From Prolixibacteraceae bacterium (GTDB lineage: Bacteria; Bacteroidota; Bacteroidia; Bacteroidales; Prolixibacteraceae), in assembly GCA_003506435.1 (NCBI GenBank), contig DOAQ01000042.1, forward strand, positions 143,456 to 207,455: a stretch of 64,000 nt of DNA. The letters run 5' to 3'. Positions within the stretch are counted from its first letter, which is position 1, and the number at the start of each line of letters is the position of its first letter. The translations under genes were made by a program, and so were the position numbers. This document shows positions 9,231 to 17,708 of this stretch, one piece after another. The notes beneath the pieces are model-generated. The model searched no databases and was not told where the DNA came from. It saw only the letters and a program-made list of their open reading frames with translations.

Positions 9231-9776
9231 ATGGAAAAAACCTCACAACAATACGATCATGTCATATCAGTGTGCCAGGATATTTTTACCAAGAAGATGA
9301 AAGACTATGGCACAGCCTGGCGTATTTTACGCCCAAGTTCGCTGACTGACCAGATTTATATAAAGGCGCAGCGGATACGCAGTTTGGAAGAAAAAGGTGT
9401 CAGCAAGGTAGGCGAAGGTATCCGGCCTGAATACATCGGCATCATCAATTATTGCATTATGGCCCTCATTCAGCTTGAAAAAGGCGCTTCGGAACAGGAA
9501 AATATCAGCAACGATGAAATATTGAAATTATACCAGCATTATTTTCAGGTGGCCAAAGAACTGATGATGGCAAAAAATCACGATTACGACGAAGCCTGGC
9601 GCAACATGCGCATGAGCTCGTACACCGACCTGATCCTGATGAAGATTAAACGCACCAAGCAAATTGAGGACAACCAGGGAAAAACTATTATTTCAGAAGG
9701 GATTGATGCCAATTACATGGACATGATCAATTATTCGGTGTTTGCCCTGATTAAAATTGAATTTGAAAATCATTGA
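9231..9776 (+). CDS. DUF1599 protein with two tandem domains
   Basis: 181 residues in two homologous halves. Each begins with a KxxDYG/D-x-AWR pattern (KMKDYGTAWRILR about 23-35; KNHDYDEAWRNMR about 114-126), continues with a K(A/I)-x-R stretch and ends with an N-Y-x(3)-ALI motif. This is the DUF1599 family (also called nucleotide-modification-associated domain 1), cytosolic and without known reaction in Bacteroidota. It lies upstream of DoxX and tpiA as in other members of the phylum, but here a hydrolase gene stands between. Confidence 0.85.
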   Translation: MEKTSQQYDHVISVCQDIFTKKMKDYGTAWRILRPSSLTDQIYIKAQRIRSLEEKGVSKVGEGIRPEYIGIINYCIMALIQLEKGASEQENISNDEILKLYQHYFQVAKELMMAKNHDYDEAWRNMRMSSYTDLILMKIKRTKQIEDNQGKTIISEGIDANYMDMINYSVFALIKIEFENH

Positions 9777-9842
9777 TCAGCGAAAAACAGCAAGGCTGTA
9801 TTTTTTAGCTTCTTTTCGCATAAAACCAATCGTTCAACCAAG

Positions 9843-11066
9843 TTGTATGTAATGAATAAACATCTTTTCATTATTCCGATATTCCTGTTGTTTGCATCTC
9901 TGAATGCTGAAAATGTGCAGGCTCAGGATAAATTGTCGCTTGAATCAGCAAATTACCACACGATACGCGACGGTATCCGGAATTGCCGTATTCAGTTTGA
10001 GCGAAATAAAACCGGGCGGGTAGCATTTCTCGGCGGTTCAATTACATATAATCCGGGATGGCGCGACAGTGTTTGTGTTTACTTAAAAAAACGTTTTCCG
10101 GAAACCAGGTTTGAATTTATTGCCGCCGGAATTCCCTCAATGGGAACAACACCGGGCGCTTTTCGTTTGGTAAGAGATGTGCTTTCAAAAGGAAAGATCG
10201 ATCTTTTGTTTGAAGAAGCTGCAGTAAACGATGCAGTCAACGGACGAACCACGGTTGAACAAATCAGGGCGATGGAAGGAATTGTGAGACACACACGAAT
10301 AGCAAATCCGGCTGCCGATATTGTGATGATGCACTTTGCTGACCCCAACAAAATGAAGGATTATCGCGAAGGCCGCGAACCGGAAGTGATCAGTAACCAC
10401 AATAAGGTTGCCGGTCATTATAATATTCCGGTCATTAATCTGGCAAAGGAAGTAACCGACCGGATCGACAATGGAGAATTCACCTGGAAAGACGATTTCA
10501 AAGATCTTCACCCCTCTCCTTTCGGACAAGGAATTTATGCCCATTCGATGATCGAATTTCTGGAAAATGTGTTTTCAGGTCGGATTGATGCCAGTGATAC
10601 GATTTCAGAATATCCGCTCCCTAAAAAACTGGATGAATTTTGCTACGATAAAGGCGAATTAATAACTATTCAGTCCATAAAATTAACCAAAGGCTGGACA
10701 ATCGATCCGAAGTGGAACCCGCACGACGGAACCGGTTTACGCCCTGACTTCTTTGATGTGCCCATGTTGATTGGTAAACCCGATAAAATTATTTCGCTGA
10801 ACTTTAAAGGAAAAGCGGTTGGCATTGTCATTGCTGCCGGTCAGGATGCCGGAATTATTGAATACCGCATTGATAAAGGCGAATGGCAGAAACAAAACCT
10901 GTTCACAACATGGAGCAAAGGACTCCATCTTCCATGGTATTACACTTTGACTTCCGAACTTGATCAGAAAAATCATAAACTGGAAATCCGCATCTCGGGA
11001 GAAAAAGATGAGAAAAGCAATGGAAATGCCTGTCGGATCAGGTATTTTTACGTGAATGGATATTGA
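9843..11066 (+). CDS. SGNH/GDSL-type hydrolase, secreted
   Basis: 407 residues. An N-terminal signal peptide ends near NVQAQ. The first two thirds show SGNH blocks: GGSITY (Ser nucleophile, about residue 66), GIPSMGTT (oxyanion Gly), EAAVND (Asn) and DLHPSPFG (catalytic Asp-x-x-His). The C-terminal ~140 residues form a second beta-rich domain of the kind found in Bacteroidota carbohydrate esterases. A probable activity is removal of acyl groups from polysaccharides outside the cytoplasm. A second Met four codons in (9852) could be the true start. It interrupts the usual DUF1599-DoxX-tpiA order. Confidence 0.8.
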   Translation: MYVMNKHLFIIPIFLLFASLNAENVQAQDKLSLESANYHTIRDGIRNCRIQFERNKTGRVAFLGGSITYNPGWRDSVCVYLKKRFPETRFEFIAAGIPSMGTTPGAFRLVRDVLSKGKIDLLFEEAAVNDAVNGRTTVEQIRAMEGIVRHTRIANPAADIVMMHFADPNKMKDYREGREPEVISNHNKVAGHYNIPVINLAKEVTDRIDNGEFTWKDDFKDLHPSPFGQGIYAHSMIEFLENVFSGRIDASDTISEYPLPKKLDEFCYDKGELITIQSIKLTKGWTIDPKWNPHDGTGLRPDFFDVPMLIGKPDKIISLNFKGKAVGIVIAAGQDAGIIEYRIDKGEWQKQNLFTTWSKGLHLPWYYTLTSELDQKNHKLEIRISGEKDEKSNGNACRIRYFYVNGY

Positions 11067-11131
11067 AACGAAATCAACAATGCAGCAGTATTGTTGTTGT
11101 ATATTCGAAATAATAAAAAAGAAAACTGCAA

Positions 11132-12259
11132 ATGAAGATAGTACAACAACTCACACGAATTCTGTTAGGGATCACCTTCGTTTTTTCGGGCTTTGTAAAA
11201 GGTATCGACCCGTGGGGATCAGCGTATAAATTCACCGATTATTTCACTTCGTTTGGCTGGGATTCGCTGGTTAATCTGGCTTTTCCACTGGGTATTTTAC
11301 TGGCGGCTGCCGAATTTGCCATCGGTGTAGCTTTAATTTTCAAATTATGGATGCGCTTTACATCATGGGTGGCATTGCTTTTTATGGCTTTTTTCACCGC
11401 ACTGACCTTATACATTGCAATTACCAATCCGGTTACCGATTGCGGTTGTTTTGGCGATGCACTGGTTCTTACAAACTGGCAGACATTTTATAAAAACCTG
11501 GTATTTATTGGTCTTGCTATTTTTATTTTCAGAAACAGGACGAAATATGAGAACAAAGACGGAATGATTTTACCTCTCGTTTTTAGCGGGATGACCCTGA
11601 TAGTTTACTTCTATTTTGTCGATTATTCCTACAATCATTTACCGCTGATTGATTTCCGTCCGTATAAAGTTGGCACCAACATTCCGGAAGCCATGCAAAT
11701 CCCGGAAGGAGCACCGAAAGATGTTTACAAGACTATTTTCAAATATAAGAACAAGGAAACCGGGAAAATAAAGACCTTCACAGAAGAGAACTACCCATGG
11801 CAGGATACACTGTTGTGGGAATATGTTTCAATGGAGTCAAAACTAGTAAAAGCAGGTTATAAAGCACCCATTCATGATTTCAGAATGGAAAGCGAAGGTG
11901 GTGAAGATGTAAAAGACTTTTTCCTGTACGACGAAGGTTACACATTTATTCTGGTTGCTTACAACCTTCTAAAAACCAATCGGGAAGCTATGCAAAAAGT
12001 CAATGAACTGGCGAAACACGCAAGTGCGAATAATATGCAATTCATAGGGATGACTTCCTCTGCGCGTGACGAGATCAACAGTTTTGTGACTGAAACCGGT
12101 GCGTCGTTTGAATTTTTTAATTGCGATGAAATTACCCTAAAAACCATCATCCGTTCGAATCCGGGACTACTGCTTTTGAAAAAAGGAACCATCATTGCCA
12201 AGTGGCATTACAACGATATTCCGGATGATAAGAAGCTGAAAGAGGTTATTGAGGAGTGA
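11132..12259 (+). CDS. DoxX/MauE-like membrane protein with thioredoxin-like tail (BT_3928 family)
   Basis: 375 residues. Four to five membrane helices fill residues 1-165, with GITFVFSGFVKGIDPWG at the start and TDCGCFGD between helices, a DoxX/MauE hallmark. The C-terminal ~150 residues are soluble and resemble a thioredoxin fold without a CxxC site. It is an inner-membrane protein, possibly linked to thiol or respiratory redox balance. This family usually stands directly before tpiA in Bacteroidota, as here. A simple-sequence repeat begins four bases after the stop. Confidence 0.85.
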   Translation: MKIVQQLTRILLGITFVFSGFVKGIDPWGSAYKFTDYFTSFGWDSLVNLAFPLGILLAAAEFAIGVALIFKLWMRFTSWVALLFMAFFTALTLYIAITNPVTDCGCFGDALVLTNWQTFYKNLVFIGLAIFIFRNRTKYENKDGMILPLVFSGMTLIVYFYFVDYSYNHLPLIDFRPYKVGTNIPEAMQIPEGAPKDVYKTIFKYKNKETGKIKTFTEENYPWQDTLLWEYVSMESKLVKAGYKAPIHDFRMESEGGEDVKDFFLYDEGYTFILVAYNLLKTNREAMQKVNELAKHASANNMQFIGMTSSARDEINSFVTETGASFEFFNCDEITLKTIIRSNPGLLLLKKGTIIAKWHYNDIPDDKKLKEVIEE

Positions 12260-12262
12260 GAT

Positions 12263-12353
12263 ATGAGTAATGAGTAATGAGTAATGAGTAATGAGTAATG
12301 AGTTGTGAGTTGTGAGTTTTGAGTTGTGAGTTTTGAGTTGTGAGTTTTGAGAT
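12263..12353. repeat. short tandem repeat (TGAGTAA / TGTGAGTTT units)
   Basis: About 90 bases are made of 7-base units (ATGAGTA repeated five times) passing into 7-8-base units (TGAGTTG, TGAGTTT). They lie directly downstream of the DoxX gene and outside any believable gene. Unit number could vary by slippage. Confidence 0.85.
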
Positions 12354-12600
12354 GGCAAAAAATGTTCAGTTTCTAGAAAATTGTTTTTTAAATTTTGGAC
12401 CTGAATCAGGGAAGATGTCCGAAAGACAGAGAAGTGAGCAGCGTTTCAACAATTAAGCAATCCAGCCATTTAGCCATTCAGTTGCTATGCTGTTAAACTT
12501 TAGTTAAAACCTTTATTTGCGGGGAACAGATATTCTGTGGTTCAATTGCTTTTTATAAATTAGCGCCCATTCAAAGAAACACATTAAAAACCAAATCATA

Positions 12601-13359
12601 ATGAGAAAGAAAATAGTTGCCGGCAACTGGAAATGTAATACTACAGTTCAGGAAGGTATTGAGCTTGCAAAAGCAGTTAACGAATTGGTTGCCAAAGAAG
12701 GCAATAAAAATGTAGTCGTGGTTTTGGGAACTCCCTTTACACACCTCACAAGTGTAGTTGCCAGTGTCGATGCCAGCCGCATTGGCGTTGCATCGCAAAA
12801 CTGTGCCGCCGAAGCAAAAGGCGCTTTCACCGGCGAAGTTTCTGCTGCCATGGTAAAATCAACCGGAGCCGGATACGTTATTTTAGGCCATTCCGAACGT
12901 CGCGAATACTACAACGAAACCAGCGAAACACTGAATAAGAAAGTAGCTCTTTCTTTTGCAAACGGCCTCACTCCTATTTACTGCTGCGGCGAACCGTTGT
13001 CAATCCGCGAAGCCGGAACACAAAACGGTTTTGTGAAAACCCAGTTGGACGAAACCATTTTCAACCTGTCGGCTGAAGAATTCTTGAAACTGGTAATTGC
13101 TTACGAACCCATCTGGGCCATCGGAACAGGGGTTACTGCAAGTACACAGCAGGCACAGGATATGCTGGCCTACATCCGCAGCCTGATTGCTGATAAATTT
13201 GGCGCTGCTGTTGCCGAAGAAACTTCGATCCTTTACGGAGGTAGCTGCAATGCAAAAAATGCTGCTGAATTGTTCTCTCAGCCTGACATCGACGGTGGTT
13301 TGATCGGCGGCGCTTCATTAAAAGCCGAAGATTTCATCCAGATCATCAACGGATTCTAG
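12601..13359 (+). CDS. tpiA: triosephosphate isomerase
   Basis: 252 residues, the standard length. Family motifs are complete: NWKCN near the start (Lys site), GHSERR (about 98-103, catalytic His), AYEPIWAIGTG (about 166-176, catalytic Glu and flexible loop) and YGGSCN with GGLIGGASL at the end. It interconverts dihydroxyacetone phosphate and glyceraldehyde 3-phosphate in glycolysis. It stands alone with a strong terminator after it. Confidence 0.98.
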   Translation: MRKKIVAGNWKCNTTVQEGIELAKAVNELVAKEGNKNVVVVLGTPFTHLTSVVASVDASRIGVASQNCAAEAKGAFTGEVSAAMVKSTGAGYVILGHSERREYYNETSETLNKKVALSFANGLTPIYCCGEPLSIREAGTQNGFVKTQLDETIFNLSAEEFLKLVIAYEPIWAIGTGVTASTQQAQDMLAYIRSLIADKFGAAVAEETSILYGGSCNAKNAAELFSQPDIDGGLIGGASLKAEDFIQIINGF

Positions 13360-13383
13360 AAATTTAGATCATCAACTATACAG

Positions 13384-13417
13384 AAAGCCATTTCCGAAAG
13401 GGAGTGGCTTTTTTTAT
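13384..13417 (+). terminator. intrinsic terminator of tpiA
   Basis: A 12-base-pair stem (AAAGCCATTTCC with GGGAGTGGCTTT, two G-T pairs) is closed by a GAAA tetraloop and followed by a T-run. It lies 24 bases after the tpiA stop. Confidence 0.85.
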
Positions 13418-13717
13418 GAACAAACCAATGCGACAAATAAAGTTCGTATCAAAAATTGATTTACGATTAACGAATGCCTATTATAGATTTGGAGCTTTAA
13501 TAGCCGGGAAATACTTCATAAATCAAAATCGGTAGTCGTCTTTATTCAAAACCCAAATAAAATATTTATAAGAACTAAAGTAACTGCTGTCATGTTACAG
13601 GGTTTTGACCTTTTAACGGACAATAAAAAATTTACGATTTTGGCAATAAATTATGATTGTTTTTTGAATTATCAATCATAATATATCACTATATTTGAAA
13701 GCAAAAATCTCCCCAAT
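13418..13717. other. AT-rich leader before the pseudopilin operon
   Basis: No gene is visible. At the right end TATATTTG (13690-13697) fits the Bacteroidota -7 consensus, about 20 bases before the pseudopilin start. The palindromic TTATGATTG..CAATCATAA around 13650-13681 could form a hairpin or be an operator. Confidence 0.45.
13690..13697 (+). promoter_or_regulatory. Bacteroidota -7 box for the pseudopilin-peptidase-ATPase operon
   Basis: TATATTTG matches TAnnTTTG and is placed 20 bases upstream of the ATG at 13718. A TTG lies about 23 bases further upstream, slightly wider than the usual spacing. Confidence 0.5.
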
Positions 13718-14131
13718 ATGGAAAAAAACAGAGTAAACAGAAAAATTAAGGCTTTTACCCTCTCCGAACTTTTAGTTGTATTGGTAATTATCGGCATTTT
13801 GGTTTTAATAGCCTTACCGAACCTTATGCCACTAATCTCCCGGGCAAAAAGCACAGAGGCCAAGATGCAGCTTTCCCATCTTCACAATCTGGAGAAAAAT
13901 TATTTTTACATGTATTCGAAGTACTCTGCCGAGTTCGATGTCATTGGATTCGAACACGAGAAACTAATAACCGAAGATGGAAATGCAAACTATAAAATCG
14001 AAATAGTGGAATCCACCATAAACAGTTTTAAAGCCCGGGCTACTGCTGTTGCCGATTTCGATGGTGATGGTACCTTTAATGTATGGGAAATTGATCAGGA
14101 TAAAAGGTTAACTGAAGTTGTTAAAGACTGA
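13718..14131 (+). CDS. GspG-like major pseudopilin
   Basis: 137 residues. A class III prepilin signal is plain: KA^FTLSELLVVLVIIG, with cleavage after Ala12 and Glu at +5 of the mature protein, followed by the hydrophobic helix to about residue 34. Near the C-terminus (113-124) DFDGDGTFNVWE has Asp/Asp/Asp/Thr/Asn/Glu at positions 1,3,5,7,9,12, an EF-hand-type calcium loop. GspG proteins of type II secretion systems carry a C-terminal calcium site, so this supports a T2SS major pseudopilin. It is exported and assembled at the inner membrane. Its stop overlaps the next start by one base (TGATG). Confidence 0.85.
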   Translation: MEKNRVNRKIKAFTLSELLVVLVIIGILVLIALPNLMPLISRAKSTEAKMQLSHLHNLEKNYFYMYSKYSAEFDVIGFEHEKLITEDGNANYKIEIVESTINSFKARATAVADFDGDGTFNVWEIDQDKRLTEVVKD

Positions 14132-14634
14132 TGTATGCCGCTATAACTCTTTTTATTGTAGCAGGTCTTTTAAGTATCTGCTATCAGGATTTTAAATCAA
14201 GAGAGGTTTATCTGATTAATTATCTGATTTTATATCTGTTGTACTTTATACATATAGTGTCCGGAGGTTTTACCATAGAGCCTGGCATTATCATTTTTAA
14301 TACATGTATATCCCTGATTGTAGCATCCATGCTGTTCATCTACTATCTGTTCAGATATAAAACCGGAGCTTTTCACAAAATCAGGTCTTCTATAGGATCT
14401 GGAGATGTGTTGATTATCCCGCTTTTCATCTTCAGCTTTTCCCCTTTTAATTTTATCGTGTTTTATATGATCTCCCTGATACTTTCACTCATTTTTTCGC
14501 TGACAATTAATTTTTTCAGAAAAAACACAACGATTCCTCTGGCAGGTATTCAGGCTATTGTTCTCGCCGCATGTCATATTTTTCATATAACTGGTTTTAT
14601 AAACATGCAAAACGATATTTATACACTTCTGTAA
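14131..14634 (+). CDS. prepilin peptidase, short form (GspO/PilD-like, A24)
   Basis: 167 residues with about six membrane helices. Both catalytic Asp residues are seen: Asp20 in YQDFKSREV and Asp92 in the GSGD motif (GxGD class). It lacks the N-terminal CxxC...CxxC methyltransferase domain of full-length PilD, so it can cleave prepilins but may not N-methylate them. It should process the four pseudopilin-like proteins of this window. Its start overlaps the pseudopilin stop, showing tight coupling. Confidence 0.85.
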   Translation: MYAAITLFIVAGLLSICYQDFKSREVYLINYLILYLLYFIHIVSGGFTIEPGIIIFNTCISLIVASMLFIYYLFRYKTGAFHKIRSSIGSGDVLIIPLFIFSFSPFNFIVFYMISLILSLIFSLTINFFRKNTTIPLAGIQAIVLAACHIFHITGFINMQNDIYTLL

Positions 14635-14647
14635 ACGATGACCATTT

Positions 14648-16042
14648 ATGCAAACCGAACTTACTATCGATAAAAACGCCCTTGACCTGATTACAGCAGA
14701 ACAGGCATGGCATTATAATATCATTCCTGGAAAGGTTTCTGATGATGAAATTCAGTTTTATTGCCTCAAGAACGATTTCATGATCCAGGAAGAGCTGGAA
14801 CTTTTACTGGGCAAGGACATCATTCTGATTGAACTTGCGGAAGATGTGATCAGGAAACAGTTGGTAAAATACTACCCGGTAAATGCCAGGGCAAAAACAG
14901 GAATTAGTCATTTTAGCAACGATTTCAATGATTTTCTCCCTAAAATAATCAGCGAAGCACAGCTACTCAGTTCCAGTGACATTCATGTTGAATCATACGA
15001 ACAGGAATGCCGGATTCGTTTCCGGGTTGATGGCAAACTGGCTGAACGATACCGTTTCAGTAAAGAAAAATACCCTGCGCTTGTAAACCGGATAAAAATA
15101 CAGGCCCATCTTGATATTGCAGAGAAACGTCTGCCGCAGGACGGGCGTATTATATTTAAAAACGAAGAAACAAAAACGGACATACGGGTTTCGGTACTTC
15201 CAACCCTGTATGGTGAAAAAGTGGTTTTAAGGTTATTGAACGCGAATGCTGCCGATATCACCCTCGATGATCTGGGGTTTGGAGAGGAACAATTGAAATT
15301 GTATAAAACTTCTATACAAAAACCTCACGGAATTATTTTGATCAGCGGACCGACTGGCTCGGGAAAAACAACGACCCTGTACGCAAGCCTGAAGTTTCTG
15401 AATAAGGAAAACGTAAACATCATGACGGTTGAAGACCCGATCGAATATACCCTCGACGGGATCAATCAGGTGCAGGTGAAGGACGACATCGGGTTAAGTT
15501 TTGCCGCAGCATTGCGTACTTTTCTGCGACAAGACCCGGATATTATTATGCTGGGCGAGATACGCGACAAGGAATCGGCACAAATGGCGATACGTGCAGC
15601 TTTAACCGGACATTTGGTTTTCTCGACCCTGCATACCAATTCGGCTTATGGTACCATCTCCCGTTTGCTCGACATGGACATTCCCCCCTACCTGGTTTCC
15701 GGAACATTAAGCCTGTCGATGGCGCAGCGGCTGGTACGTCTGCTTTGTCCGCATTGCAAACAGGAAGAGACTTTTTCCAACGATGCACTGCCTGCCGGCG
15801 AAAAATTAAGCATACAAACACACCACAAAGCGGTTGGATGCGAACAATGCTATTTTACCGGGTATTCGGGACGGAAAGCTATTTATGAGTTAATACCGGT
15901 TACTCACGAAATTTCAGAAAAAATAAAGCGCAACAAACTATCGGTTGACGACCTGAAGTTTCGGAGCCTGAAAGACAGCGCCCTTGAATTATTTGTTTCC
16001 GGGCAAACCTCCCTTGAAGAGATACTGAGCTATTTGCTGTAG
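14648..16042 (+). CDS. GspE/PilB-type assembly ATPase
   Basis: 464 residues. A short N-terminal domain (about 1-90) precedes the secretion ATPase core. Walker A is GPTGSGKT (about 234-241). DPDIIMLGEIRD (about 297-308) is the Walker B region, and LVFSTLHTNSA the His box. A tetracysteine zinc motif, CPHC (about 368-371) and CEQC (about 398-401), is typical of GspE/PilB and absent from retraction ATPases of the PilT type. It powers pseudopilus growth from the cytosolic face with GspF and GspL. Thirteen bases separate it from the peptidase gene. GspF and the secretin are 17-26 kb away. Confidence 0.92.
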   Translation: MQTELTIDKNALDLITAEQAWHYNIIPGKVSDDEIQFYCLKNDFMIQEELELLLGKDIILIELAEDVIRKQLVKYYPVNARAKTGISHFSNDFNDFLPKIISEAQLLSSSDIHVESYEQECRIRFRVDGKLAERYRFSKEKYPALVNRIKIQAHLDIAEKRLPQDGRIIFKNEETKTDIRVSVLPTLYGEKVVLRLLNANAADITLDDLGFGEEQLKLYKTSIQKPHGIILISGPTGSGKTTTLYASLKFLNKENVNIMTVEDPIEYTLDGINQVQVKDDIGLSFAAALRTFLRQDPDIIMLGEIRDKESAQMAIRAALTGHLVFSTLHTNSAYGTISRLLDMDIPPYLVSGTLSLSMAQRLVRLLCPHCKQEETFSNDALPAGEKLSIQTHHKAVGCEQCYFTGYSGRKAIYELIPVTHEISEKIKRNKLSVDDLKFRSLKDSALELFVSGQTSLEEILSYLL

Positions 16043-16140
16043 ATTTTTTTACTTCTCTTTAAAACCGATGTCTATACAACTCCCTGTAAAACTATGATTC
16101 AGGAAAATTTTGTACCAGATAAAAACGGACAGAAAATAGC

Positions 16141-16171
16141 CCCTGCTACCGCGCGATTGTATCGCTTGGTT
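16141..16171 (-). repeat. left REP-like hairpin of the RAYT element
   Basis: The minus strand reads ACCAAGCGATACAATCGCGC then GGTAGCAGGGG. It matches the copy at 16791-16821 at 28 of 31 positions in inverted orientation and can fold as a hairpin (GCGAT/ATCGC with outer ACC/GGT). The GTAG tetramer at its foot is the mark recognised by REP transposases in better-studied systems. Confidence 0.75.
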
Positions 16172-16185
16172 TTCAGCACATTGCT

Positions 16186-16740
16186 CTACCTAACAACTAT
16201 AACATTGTCCAACAAACCCTTTTCGCCTGCATAATCAATGGCACTGCTGTAAATGTAATCTTCTGCCCTGAAAACCAAACCTGCCTCTACCGGATTTTTA
16301 TGAACGTAATCGATTTTTTCATCTATTACTTTGTTGCTCCATAATTCGATAGGATGGTTGTCGTGCCTCCAAAACTGATATTGGTTCACATTCGATGCGC
16401 TATTCCCCGCATTTCTGAATCGGTCAAGCAGAAATTCTTTCCTGCTCTCTTTTGGGTTTTCAATAATAGCTTTTACTATTGCCTTACTGGTGAACCGTTT
16501 GAAATCACCAATTAACAACCCGGGCTTTTGTCCCCTACCACTCCTGAAAATCAAATGAATGTGGCTGGTCATTATGCACCATGCAAATATCTCCATTCCT
16601 TTTTCTTTTTGGCAATAATGCAGGCTGTCGATGATGATGTTTTTGTACTCGTTGCGGGTAAACACATCCAACCACTCAACAACGGCAAAACTCACAAAAT
16701 AAACGCCTTCGGGATTGTAGAATTTGTAGTTGCGGCTCAT
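16186..16740 (-). CDS. REP-associated tyrosine transposase (RAYT, Y1 family)
   Basis: 184 residues. The HUH metal motif is HIHLIF (His60, His62). The family phrases QYQFWRHDNHPIEL and YVHKNPVEAGLV follow. These are the marks of TnpA-REP proteins of the IS200/IS605-like Y1 transposase group, which cut single-stranded REP hairpins. The gene is framed by two inverted copies of a hairpin with a GTAG tetramer at its foot, 45 bases upstream-side and 50 bases downstream-side, which is the expected substrate arrangement. It sits in the middle of secretion genes on the opposite strand. The right hairpin abuts a broken XRE gene. Confidence 0.88.
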   Translation of the reverse strand: MSRNYKFYNPEGVYFVSFAVVEWLDVFTRNEYKNIIIDSLHYCQKEKGMEIFAWCIMTSHIHLIFRSGRGQKPGLLIGDFKRFTSKAIVKAIIENPKESRKEFLLDRFRNAGNSASNVNQYQFWRHDNHPIELWSNKVIDEKIDYVHKNPVEAGLVFRAEDYIYSSAIDYAGEKGLLDNVIVVR

Positions 16741-16790
16741 GCAAGAATTTATCGTTGTTGTGCCCTAAAAATAAGGAATTTATTTTAGTT

Positions 16791-16821
16791 GACCACGCGA
16801 TGCAATCGCGCGGTAGCGGGG
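16791..16821 (+). repeat. right REP-like hairpin of the RAYT element
   Basis: ACCACGCGATGCAATCGCGC followed by GGTAGCGGGGG. CGCGAT pairs with ATCGCG around GCA, and ACC with GGT outside it. It is the inverted partner of 16141-16171, and the RAYT gene lies between the two. Confidence 0.75.
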
Positions 16822-17184
16822 GTTACGAAACCAAAGGGGTACAACCTCCCGCCGATGTGCTGAGCCGGTTGGCCGGGGTGTTTGATGTTTCGATTGATTA
16901 TCTGGGCAAAGTTGATAAATACTTCCACTTCGGTTATTGGAAGGTACGAACGGGATGAGATGACCCCTTCCATTGAGGCTGCAAGGAAAATAGCAAAGAT
17001 TCTTGGCACTACGGTTGGTTATCTTTTAGACGAGACCGAACAGGAAAACTTGTTTAAAGACCCCGATATGCTTAAAAGGCTCAATGAGATTGAGAAGATG
17101 GAAAAAGAAGATAAAAACCATATCCTTTATGCTATTGATGGACTTATCAAAAGTGTGAAGCTTAAAAATATTGCTGCATTATAA
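16820..17184 (+). pseudogene. broken XRE-family regulator (chimeric remnant)
   Basis: Two pieces of Cro/C1-type helix-turn-helix proteins are joined out of frame. The first (about 16820-16905) encodes GYETKGVQPP then VLSRLAGVFDVSIDYL, the end of one HTH domain. The second, in another frame from about 16905, encodes AKLINTSTSVIGRYERDE, then ARKIAKILGTTVGYLLDE and an intact tail to the stop at 17184. Neither piece has its own HTH start. The first begins right at the REP hairpin, suggesting the RAYT element arrived in, or recombined with, an XRE gene pair. A 100-codon frame from 16882 remains open and could yield a partial protein. Confidence 0.65.
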
Positions 17185-17219
17185 AGCAAAAAGCCCGGAA
17201 AGTCCGGGCTTTTTGCTTT
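17183..17219. terminator. bidirectional intrinsic terminator
   Basis: A perfect 17-base-pair stem (AAAGCAAAAAGCCCGGA and its complement) around a 3-base loop, with T-runs on both strands. It separates the rightward XRE remnant from the leftward lipoprotein gene. Confidence 0.9.
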
Positions 17220-17233
17220 TACAATTAATATTT

Positions 17234-17701
17234 TTAATTGATTCTAATCAGATTATATACTTCTCCTTTTACAGTATCAACTTTTACCACTTCAGAACGT
17301 TTCATTTCAATTAATCTCATAACATCTTCTTTTGAGTTTATTGTATCCTTACCAATTATGTATATAATATTCTCATAATTAGTTACAAAATCATTGGAAT
17401 ACTTGTTAATATACAGATAACCTTCTTTAGCCTTTTTCGACTTTAAATGTATAGTTCGTGTATTATCACTTTTTGAGATAATGCTTTGTGGTGTATAAAA
17501 ATCCTGTTCACCCAAATCATTGTAATAATACGACCTAAGCACATCTGGTATTTTATCACGATTTAAAAAATCAACTAAGGTAAATGTTTTGCTATTGTAT
17601 TTTTCAAGCCCAACAACTTCACCATTAATATTTTGATTACGTTGAGTTGCACAAGAAACAGCGGTACAAATTATAATAATGCTTATTAATAAAGTTTTCA
17701 T
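17234..17701 (-). CDS. small lipoprotein downstream of the Rhs gene; possible immunity protein
   Basis: 155 residues. The N-terminus MKTLLISIIIICTAVSCATQ is a type II signal peptide with Cys17 as the lipidation site. The rest is polar, with no recognised domain. Its start lies only 7 bases after the stop of the Rhs gene, so the two are co-transcribed. A gene in this place behind an Rhs toxin tail is often the immunity protein, and lipoprotein immunity proteins are known for periplasm-acting toxins. That role is inferred from position only. Confidence 0.6.
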   Translation of the reverse strand: MKTLLISIIIICTAVSCATQRNQNINGEVVGLEKYNSKTFTLVDFLNRDKIPDVLRSYYYNDLGEQDFYTPQSIISKSDNTRTIHLKSKKAKEGYLYINKYSNDFVTNYENIIYIIGKDTINSKEDVMRLIEMKRSEVVKVDTVKGEVYNLIRIN

Positions 17702-17708
17702 ACTACTA

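Noticed and set aside
12167..12358. 63-codon minus-strand frame with repeated HNS/LLITH units
   Set aside because: It is only the translation of the short tandem repeat and has no coding signal outside it.
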